Below are positions 19,341-28,567 of a stretch of DNA of 43,945 nt, piece by piece. The DNA comes from Gelatoporia subvermispora B (Eukaryota > Basidiomycota > Agaricomycetes > Polyporales > Gelatoporiaceae). The stretch covers positions 1-43,945 of the forward strand of contig KB445815.1 of NCBI GenBank assembly GCA_000320605.2, given 5' to 3'. How positions within the stretch are numbered: the first letter of the stretch is position 1; every line of letters starts with the position of its first letter. The notes beneath the pieces were generated by a model, which made no database searches, was not told the DNA's origin, and saw only the letters and a list, made by a program, of their open reading frames with translations. The position numbers were made by a program, and so were the translations under genes.

Positions 19341-21897
19341 ATGCTGAGTGCAGTAGCTGCGCGCAAGCTGCGCTTGCAAACTAAGGAGCCCGCGTCACCA
19401 GCTGCTCCTGTCCAAAAGTCACCTTCCCTCTCCCCGTCGCCTCCAGCACCAGAAGTCACGCCAGCTTCTCGTACGGGCACACCAAAACGCAGAGCAAGCG
19501 ACCAGACACCAAAGTCTCGCAAACGCAAGAAACAGCAGCACAAGCCCGCTGAAGAGACCCGGGTCAGATACTTTGAGCAGGAAGATTCGTTCCACAAGCA
19601 GGAGGACGTGATACCTGTGGAGGACGACGAGGATGCTTCTGCGGCTAGTGTTTCGGACTCGGATGATGCTCTGGACTCTGTGGACTTTTCTCGGGCTCCT
19701 GGAAACTCGTATCAACCTCTAGTCCAAGCAGCGAAGTCTGGAAGTCGCCGTCGTGCATGGTCTCCGAGCGCGCCATTGCCGGATTCTTCGGAAGAGGAAG
19801 ATGGAGATAATGAGGATGAACCTACACCTGTGCAGCTGGGAACACATTCCGCGCATGCAGTGTCAGAGCAGGCCACCGCGGAGCTCACCAACTTCCAACT
19901 TCTGGTCGACACCAACACCTTTCACATCACTGCCGAAGACTTGCTTCCTCTACGCCTGGAAGCGCCCTTCAATAAGCAGCGCGGGACGCTCTTCCTCCTC
20001 TCGGTCTCAGCAACTCTGGCGCTCACTGGCACATACGCTCTGACGGTCCTCCGCGGGGCGGTCTCCCTCGGCGGAGTGACGCTTGCCGCGTCAGGCGTGA
20101 CTCACCGCGTCTTTGCCCCGCGCTCGGCACCTTTGCCCGTCATCGTATCTGCCCAAGGCGACGACCGCGATCTGGACTCGACGCCGCTCCCCGCGCGGAT
20201 CCGCAGCGCAGTGCACGGTGGGGCTACCATTGTTCTCGTGCAGGAGCTGCACACCGGCGTCGAGGACCTGGGCCGCGTATGCCGGACGTTCGAGGGCGTG
20301 TTCAAGCCATCCAAGTGGCAGAGCGCTGCGGGGTCGGAGTTAAAGCTCCAGGGCGCGCATATTGTATGTGTGCTGGTTTTTTGCTTGTCTCGTTGATGCG
20401 AACTATGCTCATCAGGTCACTGGCCCGGTGCAAGATGTGGCACCAATGGTTGTACCGCCGTCTTGGGAGACGGCAGTGGCAAATTGTTTACCTTCGGATG
20501 CCGGCAGTATGGAGCAGATTCATACGAGACGAGTCTATTTGGTCAAGGGCCCGAGGAATTCTGGGAAAAGCACGTTTGCAAGAATGCTGCTTAACAATTT
20601 GACCACGAGGTAGATTCCTTCACTCGAAACCTCCAATCTGCGTGACCTCATATTTGCGATACTAGGTATCGACGAGTTGCTTTTCTCGAGTGCGACATTG
20701 GACAATCAGAGTTCACTCCTGGTGGAATGGTCTCCCTTAACATAGTCGACAGGCCACAATTTGGTGTGTTGTTTAATGCGAGGTGTTGTCTATATTACTA
20801 ATATAGAGACACTTCCAGGCCCGCCTTTCACACATCCCAGTGTCCCTTTTGCAGCGCATTATATCGGCGCCACCTCCCCACGTGCCTCGCCAACTCTCTA
20901 TCTCGAGTCCATATATGCCCTTATCCAGACATACAATATCGACGTCCAGCACGCCCTCCTCGACGACGATATGCTTGGTACGACTGGCTTGGATGACCGT
21001 ATAACAGATCACATCCCACTTGTAGTCAACACAATGGGGTGGACAAAAGGCCTCGGCTCAGACCTGTCGAAAAAAATTGAAGAGATGCTTGAGGCGTCCG
21101 ACGTCTTTGAGATGGAGCCGCCACCCTCGGAAGAGATCTGGGCTGCGCCCGCAAGAACACAGCCCGGCTACGATTCACAGGATGGTGGTGTAACAGCCCG
21201 CATGCTCGAGCCGATTGCGCCCTCTGTGCTCTCCAACTACTACACCGCGGCGGACTATCGCGCTCTCGCGGTCCTTTCCTACTTCCACTCCGTTTTCCCC
21301 CACGTGACACCCCCTCTCGTTAGCCCCACCGCAAGCTCCTGGGACACGACACTCCCACTATGCGCACGTCTGCCGTACGAGGTAGACTGGAGCGTGGCGG
21401 TGGACCGCGTGGTACTGACCGGTGCGGGAATGGAAGACGTCGTGCCTGCCGAGATTGAGCGCGTGCTCAACGGTGCGGTCATCGGTCTCGTTAGCCACGA
21501 GCTGGGGGCGTTCGACTCACCCTCCGAGGATGACGACTCAGACACCTCCAACTCCGCTCCCCGGATCCCATACACACAAGGCGCGCCTGCCCCGGTGCCG
21601 TCTACCTCGCGATGCGTCGGGCTCGCGCTCGTCCGTGCTGTGGCGCCGCTACCGGAGACTGCCCTACACGTCCTTACGCCCGTCCCCCCTGCGCTACTCG
21701 CGGGCGCGCGCACGCTCGTGAAGGGCGAGCTGGAGCTGCCCGTGTGGGGCATGCTCGACTTCCGCACGGGCGATGCGGGGGATGTGACGGGCCTCGAGCG
21801 GGCGCGCCTGCCGTTCTTGCGCTGGGGCAAGGGCGAGGGTGCGGGCGGCGGCAAGAGGCGTGTAAGGCGCAATTTGATGCGGAAGGGACAGATGTGA
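19341..21897 (+). CDS. GRC3: Polynucleotide 5'-hydroxyl kinase GRC3
   Basis: Four exons (19341-20363, 20416-20609, 20666-20763, 20819-21897) give 797 residues. The N-terminus is a basic, disordered, probably nuclear-targeting segment (TPKRRASDQTPKSRKRKKQQ). The middle has the GRC3 N-terminal fold, and the kinase core starts with Walker A KGPRNSGKSTF (about 385-395), followed by RVAFLECDIGQSEFTPGG (Walker B region) and FGPPFTHPSVPFAAHYIGAT. Later blocks include IPLVVNTMGWTKGLGSDL and the C-terminal EIERVLNGAVIGLVSHE region. GRC3 works with the nuclease LAS1 to process ITS2 during 60S maturation and also acts in rRNA transcription termination. An acidic/serine stretch (SPSEDDDSDTSNS) lies in the C-terminal domain. 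All introns are 51-57 bases, GT-AG. Confidence 0.93.
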
Positions 21898-21972
21898 GAT
21901 GTCGGGCGTTGGGAACTGGTGGAACGGGCAGCAGTGGTTGAGGGAAGCGGTGGTGGGGGTTGGAGGTACGAG

Positions 21973-22770
21973 TCAGACGAAGACGATCGCGACGTCCGGG
22001 CCTTTCGCCGCGAGCCATGCGCGCCACATGGTGCGGTAACGCGGGTCCCAGCGCATGCGTGTCCCGAAGACTTCTTCGTCGGTCAGCAGGCGCGAGATGC
22101 GGTACATCTCTCGGCGGTCGCGGCTGCTGTGCCAGCGGACAAGCACCTCCGCCTGCCGCAGCGTGGGGTGGCGCTGTTCGATCGAGTCTGGGTCAGCTGG
22201 AACTGCGATTGTGACGTACGGAGTGGTTGGGTAAGGACTTACGGGTCCGGGGAAGATCATATGGTGCCATTTCAAGTATGTTCGTGCTGGGAGGTGGTAT
22301 TCCGTCTCTTCTGGTTCATCCACTTCCGGTGAGCGGTACGCAGGGAGGAGTTTTGGCACGTAGAACTTGACTAAAGGGACTTCTGGCGGGATGTTACTCG
22401 CGTTCGAGGCTTGAAGAGTCTTTTGATCTCGACTTGCGCGTCTCCAGTATCTTGCATCTGCGTCCGGGTCGCGGTATTTGAGGTGCAGCGGGCGGAGCCA
22501 TGCACGGCACTTGCGCCAGACTATGCCTATCCAGACGACGGGCCTGTGCAAGCTAGTGGCATGGAACAGGACAATATAAGAGGCCGTCAACGGCAAGCCC
22601 GCGAGGATGACCTTCGCAACTATGCGTGCGGTGCAGCCGACAGCAAGTCCGCTTGGCCGCGCCCAGAGTTGGACAGTGAGCATATGTGGGCGGTAACACT
22701 GGCCTGGAGTTCGGTGAAGGGTTCTGAAGGCGAACGCGGGTGACAACGCGACTCTTGAAGCCCGTCTCAA
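21973..22770 (-). CDS. Hypothetical protein, likely mitochondrial membrane protein
   Basis: One uninterrupted frame of 265 residues that converges with GRC3, with 75 bases between stops. The N-terminal third is Arg/Ser/Ala-rich without acidic residues (MRRASRVALSPAFAFRTLHR), as in mitochondrial presequences. It is followed by one good membrane span (VILAGLPLTASYIVLF, about 53-68) and then a soluble, aromatic and charged domain (LPARTYLKWHHMIFPGP; RISRLLTDEEVFGTRM; WRAWLAAKGPDVAIVFV). I do not recognise the family. A GTAAGT...CCAG intron could be drawn at the PGP codons, but its 46 bases would break the well-behaved frame after it, so I keep it unspliced. The first two dozen residues are less certain than the rest. 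Confidence 0.65.
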   Translation of the reverse strand: MRRASRVALSPAFAFRTLHRTPGQCYRPHMLTVQLWARPSGLAVGCTARIVAKVILAGLPLTASYIVLFHATSLHRPVVWIGIVWRKCRAWLRPLHLKYRDPDADARYWRRASRDQKTLQASNASNIPPEVPLVKFYVPKLLPAYRSPEVDEPEETEYHLPARTYLKWHHMIFPGPVSPYPTTPYVTIAVPADPDSIEQRHPTLRQAEVLVRWHSSRDRREMYRISRLLTDEEVFGTRMRWDPRYRTMWRAWLAAKGPDVAIVFV

Positions 22771-23281
22771 GCATTGTCATGACACTAGAGCGCGATTGTC
22801 TGCTGGCTTTCATTCGGAGGCCGCCACGCGCCTGCAACGCTGATCCCACGTGCATTGAGTGGCGATTAATGAGTGTCGTTTCGCGGCGAGGGTGTTTGCG
22901 GAGTGGAGATCATGGTGAGCTTTATCGCATTTGAATTGCAAACGGATCTGTAGAGGATGCAATCCTCGAGTTAAACGTCTAGACATCTACACAGATTATC
23001 AAAGAGGCAAGCGGGTTGCCTAATTTGGCAGCCCGGAACTTCAGTGAACACTTCTCATCGCTCGCGAACAGGCAGAGGTGCCTATGCAACTGGTCTGCAA
23101 GTGCCGAGAACTAGAAAGAACAGCGAGAGATTACTGTATCGTAGCTGTTTTTAATGAACATACGCAAGGCAGTGCAATAGCGATCTGCAAAGTAAAGCGA
23201 AGGCGCGCCCGCGACACGTCCACAGTCGTCAAGAATTGATAAAAGTGCTTGTGTCTTTGAGTCCCTGCGCGGGCAACAGAA
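22771..23281. other. Intergenic region, no gene recognised
   Basis: Upstream region of the hypothetical membrane protein. It contains no recognisable gene on either strand; AT-rich from about 22940. Confidence 0.4.
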
Positions 23282-23345
23282 TTACACCCGATTTTTTCGC
23301 CGCTTGGGCTTGAACTCCTGCGCATCCGCGCCACAAGAGCGTCGC
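23282..23345 (-). pseudogene. P450 fragment (region just before the heme loop)
   Basis: The minus strand reads SCGADAQEFKPKRRKNR, matching ALWGPDAKEFKPERW of the intact P450 at 28568-30844 and ALWGADAK.FKPGR of the relic at 33680. Only about 60 bases are recognisable, with a possible weak upstream match (GWTNGGRTI). It lies just past the end of DUF6533 copy C. Confidence 0.45.
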
Positions 23346-23653
23346 GGAGCTATGGTACGCCCGCCGTTCGTCCAGCCGAGAGGGTCAGTAAGATGCTGGT
23401 GCAGGCACAGGCTGCGAAATAGTCCACATGTGCGCATTGAAGTCTGAGATGGTGCTTTATATATCCTATACCTACTAGAATTGTTATGAAGACGCAACAA
23501 ATCATCCGGTCGACCCAGAGGTATCCGTATGGATTGTGTGTCGATATCTACATACCCACACTTCAACATCAAATCATGGGAGCAAACATCGTATATCCTC
23601 GTGTGCCCAACTGAGCTGTACAATATTCTACACGGCAAGCTAGTAGCTATGTT

Positions 23654-25407
23654 TTATATCACAGGCTCGTCTTCATGTCGTGTCCGTTTGAGATCCCTTC
23701 CACCGTCATCTGCATCAATGTACAATTTTCCCCTCTCCTCAGGGTTCAGAGGAACATTGTCGAGTTGGACGTTGTCCGACTCAGTATCTGACCACTCCTC
23801 TGCCATGCCGGGATCGTAGAATATGGGGCCCGACAAATGCGACGCAGCATCCTCTGGGTCCCGAATACGACTAAACGATAGCAGACGTGGATCACCCGTG
23901 TCGTCCAGCTCGTAGGCCATCCGACGTAGTGTTAGGTGGAACCGCGATATCGCTATGGCCATTCCTCTGCAAAGCATAAATGCCAAGACGGACGAGAGAC
24001 GGCCTGCGCGCTACTCACGGATTCAGAAATGTAGATGCTATGAAGAATGTTGACGCCTGGGCATTGAGAATGAAGATCGTAAGCCTGGGTTTGATAGCTG
24101 GATGTCTGACATACCCAGCGCCGGCTGAAGGCAAATGCTACAGCATTCGCAATGTGTAGCTTCATCATCCACCTGACGCAATTCAGCCACAGCTAGGATA
24201 GTAATACAGCCAAATCATGTACAGCACATGTATGTTTCCTAGATAACACGAGGTTAGGAAGATGTGCCATTAGCATTCGAAATGCCACTTACCATTATGA
24301 AGCAATAAAGCGGAAAACGGCGCAATCATGCTGTGGTGCTTGGACTCGCGCCTTGCCGCGTGCGTCTTTACAACAGTGAGAAGTAAGACCACAATGTCCG
24401 GCAAAAGGAAAGAAATCCGGGTAATGATCTCCACTAGCTGACAGTCAGATGCCTGTTGATTTGCCAATAGAAGGGTACCCACGTCTATAGCTCTATCATT
24501 AGAAGAGCCATATGGGAGGCTTGTCCGGGAAAAAGTACTCACGTCAGCATGAAACCCGCTGAAATATCGCTGGTATCTAAACATGTGTCGCCGATGATAG
24601 GAAGCTTCACCAGTTCGAAATGTCTATGTGCGAAATATCCATACTGATTACCAGAATTTGTTAAGTTCTGGGACGTTCAGAGTGATCGGCGCTCATCCTC
24701 ACCGCGCTCATTCCTACCGGCATCGCGCAAAGTACAAAGACCGATGTTGTCGTCCACCAATTGTAGCCACTTATGGCGTATGTTCGTATAGTCATGAACA
24801 CTTTGCTTCATTAGTACATGCTGAGACCTTCGGGGCTCTCTGAGCTCACTCGTCCACACCGAGAGCAGTAGAACATCCAGTGCTGGTCCTAAAAGATTCG
24901 AGATCTCGCATCTGTGCAATGTTTCCGGGGTTAGTTCCTACACATGCGCTGCCAAGATACATACCTCTATGTAACCAAAGGTCACGCATACAACTCATCT
25001 TGAGCTGGAGATATCAGGGAGCTAATAAGCCGCTCACCGAATGTGAATGTACAGGCATTACTGTAATGGGCAGGTTGACTGCCACCCACAGCAGCATTGC
25101 ACACCAGTTCACAGCGAATAGTATGGTGACAATGCTTGTCCTTGCACGCCAGAAGAGCTTGAGGGCATCTTCGAGTTCGCATGTGCACTCATATAGGATG
25201 TACGCTTAGACCAGAATGAGATTATGAGTGTCTACTCTGTTACGGAGCGCAAATCTCACATACCAGCGACACTTGCGGTACTATAGGCCCCTATTTTTCT
25301 GGGAAAACAATCCAAACATAGATCAGGTCGCAGACGTGTAGCACTCACTGTGTTTGCAAGACATTGACGATCTCAACTATCGTATAGTTCCCGTAGTGCG
25401 TGCTCAT
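23654..25407 (-). CDS. DUF6533 seven-helix membrane protein, copy C (possibly damaged)
   Basis: It starts MSTHYGNYTIVEIVNVLQTQ at 25407, then a short exon GAYSTASVAA, then YILYECTCELEDALKLFWRA and NWCAMLLWVAVNLPITV, the DUF6533 region. Further exons carry EISNLLGPALDVLLLSVWT and VEIITRISFLLPDIVVLLLT. The last exon holds MLCRGMAIAISRFHLTLRRM and an acidic tail ending at 23654. It is the closest paralog of copy B, exon for exon. At the third splice junction (about 25025-24990) B keeps a GT where C has TTATTA, and I found no phase-consistent GT donor; a GC donor (ATGCGTGA context) would work. The gene is therefore either using a GC-AG intron or is recently damaged. Confidence 0.65.
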
Positions 25408-26088
25408 GCGAAGAAGTGTTCAAATTCAAAATGATAGCCAGGAGGGACAGGGGACAGAGAGCAGGAAAAAACAAGATCAGCCGACAACGGCGAGCAAAGG
25501 GCCATCTCGAGTCCATGGAGCGCTCTTTGAGTGACAGGTGTAAGGCGCATACCAGAACTACTCGCGTGGTGGCAGCGCTATGGGGTTTAGTTTTCGCACT
25601 GCGCCGCAGAGGTATATGCAAGTCCGGTCTGCGGATACAGCAGACAGCAGGTCGCTGTATCGGTATTGTCATAGCTGTGAGCAATCAATGTAAGGAAGGC
25701 GGCGTAGGAGCAATCCGCTGAGGTGGGCGGTGCTCAGGAGAGTATCCGGTATCGGATGATGAATGAGGAATTAAAAGCTGTGTCAAGCTCCGCAGCGCAT
25801 CTAATCTTAGATCAGACTACTTTAGCCCGCCTGAGAAAGTCGGACCGGTCCGAATTTGCATGACGGGCTACATTTTTGTCATCAAACTCAGGTTGTTTAC
25901 TCATGCTGAGTCTTCGGGAATCTTGTGCTTTCATACTCAACTACCCGCTCGAGCATTACATGGAAGCGAATGAGTGACATCATGATACAGTGCTGCTGGC
26001 TAGTTTTACATTGTTACAAGTCGATCATCAGCTGTTTAAATTCATCGAACGTCCACATGTAGTGTCGCAAGGCTCCGACCAAACCTCC
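25408..26088. other. Spacer between DUF6533 copies C and D
   Basis: 681 bases without a gene, homologous in reverse complement to the A-B spacer (702 bases). It contains the promoter of C with the conserved 24-base block, and the 3' end region of D. Confidence 0.55.
25717..25740 (-). promoter_or_regulatory. 24-base conserved block, copy C side
   Basis: Exact reverse complement of 12756-12779, lying 310 bases before the start codon of C. See the partner block upstream of B. Confidence 0.4.
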
Positions 26089-27771
26089 TTATGTACCATC
26101 TCTCTCGTATTCAGGTCGATCGACGATTGAGCCCTCCTCATTCTCATCCTCACTCCTCACCGATTGATGGGTCACGTCATGCACGAATCTCAAGCTCGAC
26201 AGTTGCGTGCAGCCTTGTTGGCCATCCTGTAAGTCACATTCGCTCGGGGTATCGAGGTCGTATACCATCTGTCGAAGACTGAGGTGATAGCGCGAGATTG
26301 TGATTGACATCACTCTGTGATGCAGGCTCGTCATCCATGTCTCCAAGAGGTTTTGAGATGCTTACGGATTGAGGAATATGGACGAGAAGTAGAACCCAGG
26401 CGACTAAGGAGAGAGCGTGATGAGATAGACTTGGTGACACAGGTAAGGTCAGTGACGCACCCAGAACGTACTAAGTTCGTAGCCCACGATATTGAATGTA
26501 TGGAAGAACAACATCGCACTACATCATCTTGAAGGTCACACACTGATAGCATATAATGCACAGAGTATGCTAAGGACGTACACAAAGTAGACAATGCCTG
26601 ACACCCAATATTGTTAGATATGCGAAGCGCAGAGAATGTATTAATGGAAATACCATTTCGCAGAAGTACTGTTGCAAAAGGTGCAGGGCAACTTCGATTA
26701 TATCGTGCGAGCGTCCACGTCTTGTACACCGTTACGACGAGGACGAATAAATCGGATGCTATGAAGCACACCCGTATCCTGATGTCAACTGGACCTCCAT
26801 AAGGCTCAAATGACGTCTAGCTTGTAATACCACCTACGCCTAAAGAATGAGCATTAGCAAGATGGCATCGTGAAATTAGGGGCCCTGTGATCACCGAACA
26901 GAGATTGCAGTAATTGCAGTGTCCATAGATGTTACACATGTCCATCCCAGAGGAGGGACATCGGATGCTTGGGCTGCGGGTTGGGTCACAAACTGAAACT
27001 GGATGTCGACTCCTCAGCAACAGAAATAATGTACAAGCTGCCATGTGTACCACGTCGAGCGCGACAGGAGCCATGCTGAGGGCTGCGACAACTCCGGCCA
27101 TCCACCATCTCCGGCCACTGATAGCGAATACCCTGATCGTGGAGAAAGCTGGAAGACAGAAAGTCACGAAAGGTTTTGCAGTTGTTGTACAACATACTCA
27201 CCCGCCCAGATAATCACCAGAATGATGTTGAACGCCGAATTGATACCGGACAAGATACCACAACTCCAGTGGATAACGCAGCGCCACGTTATTCAGTCAG
27301 TAATGACGCTGCCTCCAGTGCAAAACGGAATCACCTCTGATAAAATCACCAAGTTCAGCATAACGACCCAGAAAAATAGCGAAACAGTGCGCTTACTGCG
27401 TGTGCACCTTCCAGAAAGAAAGTCGAATGGAAGCTAAATGCGGCCCATAATAAGAGCGTCCATCGGTTTAGATGGAATAGTACTCTGATTGGAGTGAGCG
27501 CTTTCCCCCAGATCAGCTGACACTCGCGCTTCAGAGTAGTGATATGGTCATAAAGAACGAGAGCTGGAACTGCTTCAGTGCATGCTCGTTTTCGAGTCAA
27601 GAGTGACTTTGACTGACTGGAAGCTGCTGCTGTGCAGCAGGTTTCGATCCAGCTGTAAAATAATCAAGGTAGGGAAAGTCAGTGAAACTTGGGTCATGAG
27701 CGTACGCACTGGCTTTGAAGAATGCTAAAAGCCTCAGCAGCGGTGTAGCCACTGCTATATTGAGAAGGCAT
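26089..27771 (-). CDS. DUF6533 seven-helix membrane protein, copy D
   Basis: Exon 1 starts MPSQYSSGYTAAEAFSILQS at 27771. The following exons read HWIETCCTAAAS, then PALVLYDHITTLKRECQLIW and FHLNRWTLLLWAAFSFHSTF (DUF6533 region), CGILSGINSAFNIILVIIW, FSTIRVFAISGRRWWMAGVV, FQFVTQPAAQASDVPPLGWT and FIASDLFVLVVTVYKTWTLA. The end is SRYHLSLRQMVYDLD with an acidic tail to 26089. All these blocks have direct counterparts in copy A, with the same intron phases. The intron corresponding to the GC-AG intron of A begins GTGAGT here. Predicted multipass membrane protein; function unknown. Exon borders in the last third were not fixed individually. Confidence 0.78.
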
Positions 27772-28567
27772 ACGAGAGTTTATACGGTTGATGACTTCAG
27801 GATAATAGAGCTCTTGAGGTGGCGGTCACAGTGGCGTCCACACTTGCAGTCATGCGTAAAAGAGCTGCACTACTAGGCAGATCGTCGTGTGCGGCAGGTC
27901 AACGAACTGCGCACTGGCAAGCGGCAACGACGCATATAATGCGGCATCTCAGACCCTGAGAAGCGTTCCCTGAACGTGAGATCTAACAATTCGGAATCAA
28001 GCGCGTCGTGCTCATAGCAGATAGCGAGGGTCGTAGAACCAGGACTGGGCAGCGCCTTCCACGAGCCATGTCCATACAGAGGTAGAAATGCTTGCGGCAG
28101 ACAGACGTTGTGCGAGTTCGAGCGTGGCTGAGCCAAGGCGCTCACGTGAACGAGACAGCAAAATCGAGTTTATTGGGTGCGCTTACGTGGAAATCTTGAG
28201 ATTGAGGCCTGAGGCCTGTATGGGTCTGTACTAGATTGAATTACTTCCAACTCGATTTAAATTTTGCGGCTTTTGACTGGGCCTGAGACCCGGATCTCAT
28301 CTCGAGCGGTAGCTTCGACTCATATTCGACTCAAAGCTCAGTCGCATGTATACTTGGAAGAAAGCAGTCGGGAAGCCTGAAACAACAAGATGACGAAAAC
28401 GACCCTTCAACTAGATAATGATACATTGCAAGCATCCATACGGGCACTACTGCCATGTCGCCGACAATCGTCAAAACGCCGCTTGTTGAAAGCGATGACG
28501 CGCACACCACGAGTAACACCAGAATATCTTAAGGAGCACGGGCGCGGTGCTCGACGGGTATTCTCCC
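27772..28567. other. Spacer between DUF6533 copy D and the P450
   Basis: Promoter region of copy D and 3' region of the P450. The part next to D resembles the region upstream of A. No gene recognised. Confidence 0.4.

Noticed and set aside
22230..22276. Possible intron in the hypothetical membrane protein at 21973-22770
   Set aside because: The GTAAGT...CCAG segment is 46 bases, so removing it would shift a good C-terminal frame; the unspliced reading is better.
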